A stretch of DNA of 64,000 bases, taken from positions 6,637,001-6,701,000 of the forward strand of contig CM060833.1 of the NCBI GenBank assembly GCA_030762175.1. The letters run 5' to 3'. A program made the position numbers and the translations under genes. Positions within the stretch are counted from its first letter, which is position 1. Each line of letters opens with the position of its first letter. The DNA comes from Metallyticus violacea (Eukaryota; Arthropoda; Insecta; Mantodea; Metallyticidae). The notes under the pieces were generated by a model. It searched no databases, had not been told where the DNA came from, and saw nothing but the letters and a program-made list of their open reading frames with translations. Below, piece by piece: positions 23,064 through 33,454 of this stretch.

Positions 23064-23724
23064 CCCCGATTCTATTCAGTTGAGTGATCCACTTACAAGG
23101 GTTTGGTGTTAGAGACGAAGCATTTTCTGCAGCTCACATCGCGACGTTGAGTGGCTTCTCTCCTACTTGGTTGCTAATCACACGGCAAAGCTCTTCTCGA
23201 CCCCGTTTCCAATACGTCAAGTCCATTTTTCTTCCGATAAGCAGAGCTCTATCATTAATTTGTCTCATCGGTACACAGAGGAGGCCATGGTTTGGCGCTG
23301 TCAGTAGCAGCGGCAGCTGTGCACATTAAAACAAAAATACAAGAGAAAAGCGAATTGCGCAGTAAATTATTCCTCTCCAACCACATTTAATGCTGCAACG
23401 CTGATTGATTCCCCTCATTTAAACAAACTAGTCTCTTATTTTCAGTTTACAGCGCGCCCTTCAAGAGGAACTGTTGAAAAGCAAAGTGGGGGGCGGGGGG
23501 AAACTCCCGAAAGTTGATATTAAAAATTGTATAGCACAAAAGAGCGACTGTCATAAAAATGTGGAGGAAAATTAAAAAAATGTATAAACTCTTTCCTTGG
23601 GAAAAGCAATTTTAGTGTCTGTTAGTGAAAGTTGTTCATATATCCGTAAAATATCGCGGTCAACGTATGAAGCTACACATTCGTTTCAAAAAGTAACAGC
23701 AGACTGAATGCTTTTATATAATTA
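22701..23724. other. Mostly unassigned; short mariner trace and poly-T
   Basis: At about 22916-22960 the plus strand reads VLLHLPYCPDLAPNS, a trace of the third catalytic motif of a mariner. A poly-T run of about 31 bases occupies 23033-23063, followed by a moderately GC-rich block (23065-23330) with no family motif. Such a run beside unique sequence may mark a minus-oriented retroposed copy, but I saw no target duplication. Confidence 0.4.
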
Positions 23725-24040
23725 TGTCACCGAATAGCAGAACAAAATTATTCTGTTGCATTATCTATAACTCGGAGAAATTTCTTGATTCCACGTCTGT
23801 CCACGAAGCCGAAGAAATGGGTTATCGAAAGAATTCCCTCGATGATTGTTCGATAGAGAACGGAAAAGGTGAAAATCTGAGGGCGCAAAAACGGGAGAAT
23901 ATGGGGGATGTGGAATCATCTTTTATCTCAATAGCGGAGTGTGATCGTGCATTATCGTGTCGCACATGATGTAGTGTTCTCGGTCTTTATTCTTAAATTT
24001 TTTTTCAGGGGCATTTTCTCCTTGAATGCAAGGCATGCAT
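23725..24040 (-). pseudogene. Mariner remnant (C-terminal half)
   Basis: The minus strand gives HDNARSHSA near 23940-23965, then HPPYSPVFAPSDFHLF and RSLSNNHRGNSFDN at about 23800-23905. These cover the second and third catalytic regions (Asp of the third motif replaced by valine). The C-terminal NHRGNSF block matches the remnant at 19.4 kb. Frameshifts separate the blocks. Confidence 0.78.
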
Positions 24041-24154
24041 TCAGTTGCAGGAACAGATTTTACAATTTAACAGAATAGTATTTAGGTTTGTACGGCCCTG
24101 TGTTATAATTAAAATACTTAACATCTTCGGGCTGTTTTGCTTAATACGCTACCA

Positions 24155-24261
24155 CAGCTTTCACCAGCAGCTGCGGTTGGCATCATCAGTGGACGATGAA
24201 CAATATCTGACTGCTAAAAGACGACCTTATTAATCCGCTTCTGTCTGGTTTTAGAAGGTCC
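24155..24261. repeat. Penelope-like left arm (inverted repeat)
   Basis: This arm contains AGCTTTCACC, CATCATCAGTG, GACTGCTAAAAGACGAC and CTGTCTGGTTTTAGAAGG, all of which recur in reverse complement at 25060-25161. On the minus strand it carries CTGATGA and GAAA at hammerhead-like spacing (24189-24183 and 24162-24159). Confidence 0.75.
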
Positions 24262-24507
24262 ATCAAAATGAGGTGTGTGGCGGAAACGGAGAAGTCAATG
24301 GATATAGTAACAAAGATGCTGACAGAGCCATCTATTCTAAGAAAACGACAACATTTAACACCTATTCAAAACAAAAAACCCAAGGCATACAACCCATCTT
24401 CATGAAAACTGTTAAACTAGGACAAATGTTTGATAATGCAAAAGGCCCTAGGCATCCTCTTGAAATTGGGGAAATTTATAAAATACCGTGTGAATGTGGC
24501 AAAGTGT

Positions 24508-24785
24508 TTAACGCCCTTTTTACTACTGAGGCACCACAGGCGGTGGACACTGATGACACATGAGATGAAATGATAAATTGGGAAAGATTTTTTTTTTTTT
24601 TTTTTTTAAGGAAGGAAATGTTCCAGGTCTAAGTTAGGGTACCTCCCCGGCATTTGCCATTTAGGAGGAGTGAGGAAAACCTGGAAAAACCCTTAGTAAG
24701 GGAGGTAGGTCCTGGTAGAATTCGAACCCCAGACTTCCCGCTCGCAAGTCCGCGCCTTAACGACCTCGGCCATCCGTGGCGATCA
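24508..24785 (-). mobile_element. SINE2 inserted in the GIY-YIG coding region
   Basis: Complete minus-oriented SINE2. Its left (3') end is TTTAACGCCC...TACTACTGAGGC and its right end is the tRNA-like head CTCGGCCATCCGTGGC. It is bracketed by the 9-bp duplication GCAAAGTGT at 24499-24507 and 24786-24794. An internal A-rich segment is expanded to a run of about 20 T in plus reading at 24588-24607. Confidence 0.95.
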
Positions 24786-25059
24786 GCAAAGTGTGCATAG
24801 GCATGACCGGGAGATCGATTAAAACGATTACAGGAACCTTCGCCTTAATGTACAGGAACACCCACCCATGGCATACACTTTAATAAAACAGAAGCGGTTG
24901 CAAAAAAAGCAAGACATTTTCATTCTAGCCAGGAAATACAACAGCATCCAAACAACTTTAACAGAGATGGAGGATATCACGTAAGTAGCACATGGAAACC
25001 GGTTCTTAAAAACAAATAACTACATCCCTCTATCCCTACTCCTATACCTTATATAGATC

Positions 25060-25161
25060 GGTCTTCTAAAACCAGACAGAGACAGATCAATACTGTCGTC
25101 TTTCAGCAGTCAGGTGTTCATTCTACACTGATGATGTCAAACACAGAATCAGTGAAAGCTA
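25060..25161. repeat. Penelope-like right arm (inverted repeat)
   Basis: Inverted copy of 24155-24261. It carries CTGATGA at 25128-25134 and GAAA at 25154-25157. It ends exactly where mariner A copy 3 starts, so the outermost bases of the arm may have been lost with that insertion. Confidence 0.72.
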
Positions 25162-25395
25162 TGGAGGGTTGATACATAAGTTTCCGGCCTCGCCGATAAG
25201 GATTATCTCCTTCACAAAATTATCATCTGGTGTCATACCTTGTCCTGCGCTGAGTTCAGTTGTTCAGATACAGCTGCATAAAGAAGACTATGTGTAGAAG
25301 ATTGTCAAATGTTTTAAAAGGAGTATCGAGCTGTTATTAAGTTCTTCACAAAAGAAGGACGTATTCCAAATGAAATTAAACAGCGATTGGACGGT
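25162..25395 (+). mobile_element. Mariner family A, copy 3 (5' fragment)
   Basis: The left terminus (ACATAAGTTTCCGGCCTCGCC) and 5' leader are present, then the first 20 or so codons to ATTAAACAGCGATTGGACGG, after which homology stops at about 25395. A TA precedes the element at 25160-25161. The right end is absent, so this is a truncated copy. Confidence 0.88.
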
Positions 25396-25545
25396 TTGAC
25401 ACATTGTTCATTCTATTGTTTTTTTTTGTTTTGTTTTAATTTCCAATAAAATTTAGTTGACAATAAGCTATTGGGGAGCAATTGTTCAGAAAACCACTTC
25501 TCAAATACTTCACCTGTCATTTCGTCATCTACCTCGGCCTTATTC

Positions 25546-25847
25546 TCGGTCCTGGTGGTGTAGTGATAACCATACTTGCCTTCTAAACCCAAGGTCGTGG
25601 GTTCGAACCCGGCCAGGATCGATGGATTTTTTTCGGGCGTAAAAATTCTAAGTATGGATTCCTTCGGAAGGAAAGTAAAGCCGTGGGTCCCGTGTCGTAA
25701 TTTACGGCACGAAAAAGAACCTCAAGCCTGAAAGAGAGGCTTCTAAGCAAAATTTGTCGACCGTTTCACGCTCGGAATTGAATGGGACGCTGATGACCTG
25801 AGATGTTAAAAGAGCGTCCGTAAATAAACCAAATGAATCAATCAATC
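25546..25847 (+). mobile_element. SINE1 copy, plus orientation
   Basis: The head reads GGTCCTGGTGGTGTAGTGATAACC with GTGGGTTCGAACCCGGCC (B-box) at 25588-25616. The body has CCTTCGGAAGG, and the tail reads AAATAAACCAAATGAATCAATCAATC. This is one of the clearest full-length copies. Confidence 0.95.
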
Positions 25848-25999
25848 GCTTTTTTTTCCCCACATAAATGTTCAGCACTTCTAATGAACCCCTTGCTCAT
25901 TTCGGGCATGGACCAGAGCAAATCTTGATCCGCGACGCCCGGGTGACCTGAGTTCTAGGCTTAGACCCTCAATAGCTACTTGATGACAACATTTAGCAT

Positions 26000-26430
26000 T
26001 ATCTCTCCACGCTTTAGTCACTGCATGACCTCATTTACCCATGACTCGTCTGTATAAATAGCTGATTTCCCCTGTGCCTTAACCTTTTTAATATCTTTTA
26101 GATACGCATGTCGCCAACTGATAATATCGTCTCTTTCTATTAATACACACTTATTGCTTCTTATTTTTGAATCACTTGAAACTGTCATTTGAACAAAGTC
26201 GTACAGTAACTTTACTGTTAAAAGTGTTTTCCACACTTGTCTTCAACAGCAAAGCATGAACAATGCGCCAACTCCACTTTGCACTACTCCGACATATTTT
26301 TTTGATGCCGTTCTCATGTTTTATTCTAAGCACCACTGTTTCAGAACATTCCGTATCTTTAGCTGTTTCTTTCACAGCCTTACTAGTGTTCATTTGACTT
26401 ATTAAACACAATCATTATTAATTTACGTTC
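26000..26430 (-). pseudogene. Tc1/IS630-like transposase remnant (unclassified family)
   Basis: Two overlapping minus-strand frames give a helix-turn-helix-like N-terminal part (NTSKAVKETAKDTECSETVV, RIKHENGIKK) and then DIISWRHAYLKDIKKVKAQGK with IYTDESWVNEVM. The TDESWVN segment fits the first catalytic aspartate of a DDE_3-type transposase. The later catalytic motifs are not present, so about a third of the protein survives. The family does not match the mariners elsewhere in the window. Confidence 0.6.
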
Positions 26431-26611
26431 TTTATTTCTTAATTTAACAACACTTTGGCTCTTCCTAGCTTCTCCCCCCATATTTACGTAAAGTATTAAA
26501 TAAATAACCTGCACTCCAATTCAAGTTCTACATGTGCACCAACTCTTTTTAATAATTTTTTAACATCTGTTTTTACTACTGAGGCACGACAGGCGGTGAA
26601 CACTAACAATA

Positions 26612-27815
26612 CGATGGTAAGTCCATAAGTTTCCGGCCTCGTCGATAAAGATTATAGCCTTCACAGAATCAGATGTTCAGATATATTTGCATAAAGAAGG
26701 CTATGTGTAGAAGATTGTGACATGTTCAAAATGGAGTATCGAGTTGTTATTAAGTTCTTCTCAAAAGAAGGACTTACTCCAAATGAAATTAAACAGCGAT
26801 TGGACGGTGTATATGGGGAAGCATCCCCCTCATATTCTACCGTAAAAGAATGGGCAAACTTTTTCGAATGGGTGGAGAAAGCATTGAAGACGAAGAGCGT
26901 GCAGGTCGGTCCTTGGAAGTGCTTACTCCTGAAAACATCGCTCTTGTGGAAGAAGAAATTATGGAAGACAGCGGCTGAAAGTTACAGAAATAGCAGCAAG
27001 GTTGGGCATTTCTGAAACAACAGCCGTTCGAATTATTCATGAATATTTAAACATGAATAAGGTTAGTGCAAGATGGGTGTCTTGACTTCTTTTCTCAGTT
27101 CAAAAACAGCAACGAGTCATCTGTTGTCAGGCATTTTTGAAGCTCAGCTGTGGCAACAAGAGACAAGTTCGCAAACCATTGTTACAGGAGGTGAAACTAT
27201 GATCCTCTACTATGATCCCTTGTCCAAAAGAGAATCAATGTAGTGGCAGGCTTAAACCTGGCCAAGTACCACCTCTAAAGGCCAAGGTCACTCAGTCAAC
27301 CAAGAAGATCACGGTCATAATCTTTGGGACTGTGAAGGAATATTCTTCATTGACTTCAAGGAGAGGAACACCACAGTAAACGGGGAGTACTATGCTGGCC
27401 TACTGCACAGACTACGTGCTTCCATCAAAGAGAAAAGACGAGGAAAGCTGAGTGGTGGTGTGCGTCTTCTTCACGATACGCGCTGTCGCACACAGTTCTT
27501 GTTGTAACGGAAGCTGTGAAGAAATGTGACTTCAAGGAGATCGACCATCCACACTACAGCCCAGATCTATCTCCCAGTGACTATTTCCTCTTCTCAAAAC
27601 TAAAGAAGGAACTTCGAGAAAGAAAATTTAAGTGTGACGAAGAAGTGATGGATGATGTTTATACCCATTTTGCAGGCAAGACTTCAGTTGGGGGGGGGGG
27701 TTGAAATGTTAATTCAAAGATGTGAGAAGTGCATTGCAATAAAGGGTGAAATAAAGTTTTTGTCTTTATCGTACCTAGAAAATGGTTAGGCCGGAAACTT
27801 ATGGACTTAGCCTCG
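26612..27815 (+). mobile_element. Mariner family A, copy 4, with exact TA duplication
   Basis: About 1.2 kb bounded by TA at 26610-26611 and 27816-27817. The termini are CGATGGTAAGTCCATAAG (left) and the inverse of CGAGGCTAAGTCCATAAG (right), giving the best view of the family's terminal repeat. The transposase inside is broken. Confidence 0.95.
26722..27707 (+). pseudogene. Mariner A transposase, copy 4 (broken)
   Basis: The first 97 codons (26722-27015) are open and well preserved up to a frameshift after KWKKK near 26950. The second helix-turn-helix is partly kept. The second catalytic motif is destroyed: CACGATACGCGCTGTCG stands where CACGACAACGCGCCTGTG codes for HDNAPV. The C-terminal part (FKEIDHPHYSPDLSPSDYFLF) is open from 27516 with the third aspartate kept. 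A poly-G run at 27690 shifts the end. Confidence 0.88.
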
Positions 27816-27945
27816 TACATGTGATCAAATGATAAATTGGGAATGGAATTGTTTTAAAGGAAACTCCAGGTCTACGTTTAGGGTACATCCTTGCCATTTC
27901 TGAGGACTGAGGAAAACCTGGAAAAAACCGCAGTCAGGAAGGACA

Positions 27946-28619
27946 ATGAACCCAATAAAAGTGACAAGATTCCCGTTTCTTTTAAAAACAGTTTCGCCAA
28001 TTCTCTTCATCATTTTTTCTCTGTTGGTTGCCGTTATAAATCCAATGACCAAAAATTTTCTCGCTGCCTAACTTTTCTGCTGCCCAGATATAAAATTTAC
28101 CTAAAATATTTCATTTAAACCATTATAACACTCGTTTTGTTAAATATAGAGAATTCAAAGCAGGCAGGTAATCAAGTTCATTCCACATCAGAAAGGAATA
28201 TTGACGACCTTTGGTTTGTTAGTACTGAATGTTTAACCTGCAACCAGCACTTAACGGACTTTCACTGAAAAGCACATTAACTTTAGAAATTTGTGTCCAT
28301 AGAAATCTATAATGACTCTAATAATGACATAATATGATGGAGGAAGCTATTCGGCATAGGATAATGTGCTCAGAAATGAAAAATTTAATGACTCAATATT
28401 TACAGCGTGTTATTAGAAACTTAGCGACTGGGCGAGAATATAAAAGGACAGAGTCAATGACAACATTAATATGTTAGAAAAAGACAGATAGCCAATTTAC
28501 TTCCATATTGTATTTTAAGGTTGAAACGATCTGTAGTAACTTAACTACTACATTAAAGGAACCTTTTATGTCAAAATCTTATTATGGCTGACACCAACAC
28601 TTTCGTGTAATCCACGAAG

Positions 28620-28622
<3 letters not shown>
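27946..28622. other. Unassigned sequence
   Basis: No gene or repeat recognised. The two opposing frames at 27825-28118 are chance overlaps that begin inside SINE2 remnants. Confidence 0.45.

Positions 28623-28666
<44 letters not shown>
28623..28666. repeat. (GT)n microsatellite at the foldback-like module boundary
   Basis: About 22 GT units directly before CTCCAGCGGTCGCAATTTTG, the first forward module of foldback-like copy D. Confidence 0.97.
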
Positions 28667-28667
<1 letters not shown>

Positions 28668-30118
28668 TCCAGCGGTCGCAATTTTGTTCTTTCTCAACGA
28701 AATTCGACATTGTCAATTAACAAACGAATATTTGAGTTCATTAACCAACTAAAATGAACCATTAGGGGTGAGGGTTAACATAAAGCAAAAATTGAAAAAT
28801 CGCTCTAGCGGCCGAAAATGCTTTCTCTACTAAACTCAATAGATATATTTAAAATAAAATGATAATAGCAGTTTTCGAAAATCTTGTCAATCGGGACATT
28901 GGGAGTGGGGCTATACCTGAAAAACGAGTGGGGATTTTGAAAATCGCTCTACAGGCCGAAATTTTAAAAAATATTAAATGAAAATCGGCATATGTCATTA
29001 AAATAAAATACGAAAAATAGATTCCGAAAATCAGCGAAATCGATCTATTAGCAAGGAGTGGGGGGAATTTATTGCTCTAGCGGCATTAATATTTATTTTT
29101 TCGTAACGAAATACCATATATAACTTGTAAATGAAGTAATAAAATTTCTTATGAAAATAAGCAAAATCGGGCCATTATGAGTAAGGGTTTACCTGAAACC
29201 GAAAATTTAAAAATCGCTCTAACGGCACCAATGTTTATTCCTTCTCAATAAAAATATGTATACACCATTTAATAAAATAAGAAAATACTTTACGAAAATT
29301 AGGGAAATTTGACCTTTAGGAGTAGGGGCATTCTTGAAAATCGAAACTTAAAAACCGTTCTTGCTTTAAATTTTGTCTCTATTGTTTTAAAATAAAAGGA
29401 CAAATTAATTCAGCATATAAAATGTATTTATAACGAAGCATATGTTTTATATTTAACAAAAGTACCGTCGTGAAGATAGTAAATATGAAACATTAATGTA
29501 ATATGTGTGTGAGAATTATATTTATATGTAAAAGCGTTCTGTAATAACCTTCAGAAAACGTTTACGTTACATGTTAACAACATTTAAATTAAATTTCAAA
29601 GCCACTGAAAATCGACGTAACTTTCAATTGTTTTTATTTGCTTAGTACATTGCAATTGTTTTTAAATAGTGACATGTTTTTGTTTTATTGAAACATATGA
29701 ACATCATCTTAAATACGCAATATAACTCGAAACTTTCTGTTATTTCTCTCTGTTTAATGAATGTAAAGATGATATCAAGGCTCAGTTCATAAATATGGTT
29801 ACATTTAAAAATGTTTAAAAATACTCACACAGTATAGCTTTGTCTATCAGTGGTCATATGTTTTATTTAATTAATAGTGTGCCATTAATTTTTGTGGTCT
29901 AATCTGAATAATAATAATAATTATAATAATATAAAATGCATTTTTTCTTTTGTTATACTTATAGATCGTAAGAATTTTAATTGTGCTCCCATAATACAGC
30001 ACACTTTCTTTTATTTTATTAATTAACAAGGCCTATATTTTTATCAATTATTATTAAAAGTTATTCAACCGGCGAGCAATTCACTTAGTTTCGCAGTTCC
30101 TGCTAGACGAAATTTTAT
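28667..30118 (-). mobile_element. Foldback-like family, copy D (modules and right arm)
   Basis: Five forward modules of about 130-150 bp (28675, 28808, 28955, 29085 and 29225) share CTCAACGAAAT, GGGCCATTAGGAGT-like and ACCTGAAAA blocks. The right arm follows from about 29380 to 30118 and ends in CACTTAGTTTCGCAGTTCCTG. No left arm is seen before the GT run. Confidence 0.78.
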
Positions 30119-30854
30119 TTCAAATTGACTTCAAGAAGTAAATTATGTGAGTTAGTGAAAGCCATTCCTTTAAGAATGTGTTTCTTTTCGGCACTGAATG
30201 GCATATAGTTTCCATTGAAATTCACAAGGACATGATCATCTCTATGCATTAGCAATTATGTCAGTAGAAAACACATCTATGTACTTATAGATATGAAATC
30301 TATGCCTATCGTCTTTGCTAAGATTACAAAAGTACTGCAACAGACAAGGTCAGTAGAAATTTGCTACGAATAATAAGCGATTTTTTTATATAATTCTTAT
30401 TTTAACACTTTAAACCTGAACACGCCTTGGACTTGAAGAAAAACTGTTATGATTATTGATGGTAATAATTGAATGTATTAAAACTTATTTTGGGGATTTT
30501 AAAAACATACGTCTCTAATGGGTTTAAATTTTATTGCATGTTACTCTAGAGGTACTTTGAGGCGACCGGCAGCTGAAATTCATGTAAGAATTTCATAATA
30601 ATGTAAACCATATGTATTACTTGTATAATCAGTTTTATGTATAAAACAGATTTAACGATTACATATTTAATAACAATATATAGTAGATAATTAAATTACG
30701 TGAGGACAATTATAGATAAATTTCAATACTTCTGTACATTTACGGTGAAAATAATAAAAAAATATTTTTTGGGGTGTTTAACATAAATTTACTTTTAATT
30801 TTTGCACTTGATTTGAGTTAATCCGTTGGGAAATTATTTACACCCTGCATTTCT
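30119..30854. other. Unassigned AT-rich gap
   Basis: No gene or repeat recognised. Confidence 0.5.
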
Positions 30855-31679
30855 TTATATATGCACACAGTTGTGGACGGTGCAACCACTTGTCAAAAGC
30901 ACTGACTGAGATATTGTCAACAGAGCTGAATTTATAGCTTGATCAAGGTCAAGTTTTCCAGCAATGCAAGATTTCACTTGAGGAAGTCGAACGGTGCAAG
31001 GTTCAGGACTGTAGGGTGGATGTTCAAGCAAATGAACTTTGGCGACTTCCAGTTTCCTCAAATTTTGCAGCTGTTCTGTGAGGAGACGCATTGTCGTGCA
31101 AAAGCAACAGCCTTGAAGTTCCTGTCTTTGGACGCCGTCACCTCAGCTCTTCAAATAAAGAATACAAAATATAAGTGCCATAGTATTCTCCATTCATTGT
31201 TATTACTTCTGGCATACAGTCAGCCACTAATGGTCCTTCATAGTTGAGGAAAACAGTGAGAACGAAAATCTTGTCGAAGAACAAACTGGTGTTGGGTCAT
31301 TCTCTTTTACCCACACGCAGTTCTGAGCATTATTTGGGGTGGTACAGAAATAAAACCAACTTTCATCACCAATCAAATGTTTAGTACATTTGGTGGAAAC
31401 ATGTTCAGCAGTTTCCTTGTACATTCCTTTCTCCTCTTCATTGATTAGGGAATGTGGAACCATTTTGTACAGATTTTTAACACTTTAAATGTTCATGGAG
31501 TACACTGTCAATGCTGCCAACACTGATACTCACTTCCATACTTAGTATTTCAACAGTACTATGTCGATTTACCTCCACCAAGTTCCTCGCTCTTTGAATT
31601 GTTCTCTCGTTCACAGCTTCCCGAGACCGGCCAGAGCGAGAGTTGTCTTTCAAAGTCTCTCGCCCTACCAAGTTCTGGT

Positions 31680-31713
<34 letters not shown>

Positions 31714-31850
31714 TAGCTTATAGCGTGTGTAAATGTAGAATGTAAAGTTTTCTTTAGAAATATTCATGATTTTTCATCAGTTATTGACACAGGACTGAAT
31801 AGACTGTACGTCAGCTGTTACTATTTAATTTTAAACTTGCTTTGATATGG
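30855..31850 (-). pseudogene. Mariner family C transposase, copy 1 (broken)
   Basis: Minus-strand frames in order: NLVEVNRHSTVEILSMEVSI and GSIDSVLHEHLK (helix-turn-helix, 31477-31650), HLIGDESWFYFCTTP near 31340-31385 (first catalytic Asp), a short gap, then LEHPPYSPEPC near 30985-31020 (third motif, final residues altered) and the C-terminus LLTSGCTVHNCV. The second catalytic region is degraded. A 30-base poly-T run at 31681-31710 interrupts the N-terminal part. It is homologous to 40594-41665. Confidence 0.85.
31681..31710. repeat. Poly(T) tract in mariner C
   Basis: Thirty T in a row after GTTCTGGTG. The equivalent place in the 40.6-kb copy holds ordinary sequence. Confidence 0.95.
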
Positions 31851-32399
31851 TGATTGCAAATCTTGTTGAATGCCTCTCGTAGTTTCAGTTCGTTGCCTAC
31901 GATTAGGTGCCCAAAGAGAGCGCTCTTGCGAACGTTCCTCGTACTTTTGTTGAGTTGAGACGTGTATTTATGAAAGCGTGCAACTGAAGCTGATATTGTA
32001 GATGACAGCTCTGCTTGAATTTCTCAAAGAACGCGCTGATATTCTTTGCAGTGCTTACAAATCGATTCCGGTGTCCACATATTTCCTTTTGTGAAGTACG
32101 AGGCTGGTAACCTTGGGGGTTTTTGTGTTCCAAGTACTTGTTGTAATACCAACTGTAACGGTACGATTGTGTAGCCAGCTCTGGTTAGAAGAGGTGGGGG
32201 AAGGAAGGGGTATTCTTTCTTAACAATGAATTTCTCTAAAGCTTCAGAACAGTAAGAGCTTCACTAAAGCTTTGAGGTTTCATTTAAACCAGACTTTCCC
32301 TACTTGAGCATGATATTGTGGCATCTTCGTTAAAGTTTTCGTAATGATATGTTAAAATGCTTCTTTGGTTTAATTTCGAGGGGCTTTGGAAAATGATTT
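31851..32399 (-). other. Unassigned sequence with a short minus-strand frame
   Basis: The frame at 31903-32133 (76 codons) reads GYQPRTSQKEICGHRNRFVSTAKNI. I do not recognise it. It lies just upstream of mariner C in the reading direction and may be unrelated unique sequence. Confidence 0.35.
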
Positions 32400-32895
32400 A
32401 CACAGTTTCTTTTTAACCTTGTTTATTATGCACGTGTGATCTCTCAATGTGCTCCGCACCAACGTCAATGGATAGTTGTCACCTTTCTGGTAACTTCATA
32501 ATGGTGTCGCAAAACCATTATTTGGGAGTACTATGCCAAAAATTGTGAACAGCTACGTGAATTTCCTCGTTTTTGCATGTTGTCGAATCAGACGGAGCAA
32601 GATCTGGTGAATATGGTGGGTGCGGCACACATGTAACCAAGCAAGCTTCTCCAAGAAATCCAGATCTTCATTAAGTATTTCCAGTAGCCGAAGACAGACT
32701 TCAACCCTTCTGTCCCTGAGTCATGTCCCTTGGAATTCAATGTACCCACCCTTTTTCATACTCAAATCGTCGTCGTTAATAATGGTGTGCAGGATTTTGC
32801 GGCTCAGGCCTGTCTGCCATTTCAGTTCTTCAAAGGTTATGCACCTATCAGCCATAATCAATCCAGACATAGCCTCAATGTTCCTGAGAGACCGC
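32400..32895 (-). pseudogene. Mariner remnant with internal deletion
   Basis: On the minus strand: MADRCITFEELKWQTGLSRK and HTIINDDDLSM (helix-turn-helix, 32765-32860), CLRLLEILNEDLDFLEK near 32650-32700, then directly VPHPPYSPDLAPSDS near 32585-32632. The region with the first two catalytic aspartates is missing between LEK and VPHPP, so an internal deletion is evident. It abuts a SINE2. Confidence 0.75.
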
Positions 32896-32914
32896 AATGT
32901 TTTCTTTATTTTTT

Positions 32915-33136
32915 AATGGGGGTGAACACTGTGGAAATGATAAACTGAGAAAGGATATTTTAAGGAAGGAAACATTCTAAGCCTAAGTTTTAGGGTACCT
33001 TTCCGGCATTTGCCATTTACGAGGACTGAGGAAAACCTAGAAAAAACCTCCGTCAGGATTGACGGTCCTGGTGGGAATGGAACCCCTGACCTCCCGCTCA
33101 CAAGATCGCGTCTTAACGACCTCGGCCCCCGTGGCG
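32915..33136 (-). mobile_element. SINE2 copy
   Basis: Minus-oriented copy from GGTGAACACTGTGG to the head GACCTCGGCCCCCGTGGCG. The first bases of the 3' end are missing. SINE1 follows after about 30 bp. Confidence 0.88.
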
Positions 33137-33167
33137 TTACCGCGATTTTAATAGACTACCAGTTGAG

Positions 33168-33440
33168 ATGATTTATTTACTGACGCTCTTTAACATCTCA
33201 GGTCATCAGCGTTCCATTCAATTCAAGACGTGAAACGGCCGATACATTTTACTCAGAGCCCTCTTCTTTCAGGCTTGAGGTTCTTTATCGTGCCGTAAAT
33301 GTACGACACGGGACCCACGGCCTTACTTCCCTTCCGAAGGAAGCCCATACTTAGGATTTTTACGCCCGAAAAAATCCATCGATCCAGCGATCTTGGGTTT
33401 AGAAGGTAAGCATGGTTACCAATACACCACCAGGACCGAC
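33168..33440 (-). mobile_element. SINE1 copy
   Basis: Minus-oriented SINE1 with tail GATGATTTATTTACTGACGC at left and head ATCTTGGGTTTAGAAGG...ACCACCAGGACCGAC at right. The B-box region is damaged (GATCCAGCGATC), probably by a small deletion. Confidence 0.88.
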
Positions 33441-33454
33441 ATTTATGAACTAAT

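Larger units (their letters stand above)
24155..25161 (+). mobile_element. Penelope-like element remnant with inverted terminal arms
   Basis: Coding remnants give EIYKIPCECGKV at about 24467-24505 and, after a SINE2 insertion, KVCIGMTGRSIKT at about 24788-24828, followed in other frames by HPNNFNRDGGYHVSSTWKPVL near 24940-25005. This is the GIY-YIG endonuclease region and C-terminus of Penelope-like retroelements, where GIY is represented by EIY and YIG by CIG. About 105 bp at 24155-24261 is repeated in inverted orientation at 25060-25161, like the terminal repeats of this class. The reverse transcriptase is missing. Confidence 0.8.
26560..27945 (-). mobile_element. SINE2 split by mariner A copy 4
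   Basis: The SINE2 3' part (TTTTTACTACTGAGGCACGACAGGCGG, 26570-26609) and its body (TGTGATCAAATGATAAATTGGG to CCTGGAAAAAACCGCAGTCAGG, 27818-27945) flank the mariner. Joining them at the duplicated TA restores ACTAACAATACATGTGATC, the counterpart of ACTGATGATACATGAGATG in intact copies. The tRNA-like head is missing. Confidence 0.9.

Noticed and set aside
23065..23330. Processed pseudogene suggested by the adjacent poly-T run
   Set aside because: No target duplication and no recognisable parent protein on the minus strand.
25546..25620. Possible tRNA gene (clear A and B boxes)
   Set aside because: The box pattern belongs to the SINE1 head. The same head with the same body recurs at many loci, and the acceptor stem does not close as in a real tRNA.
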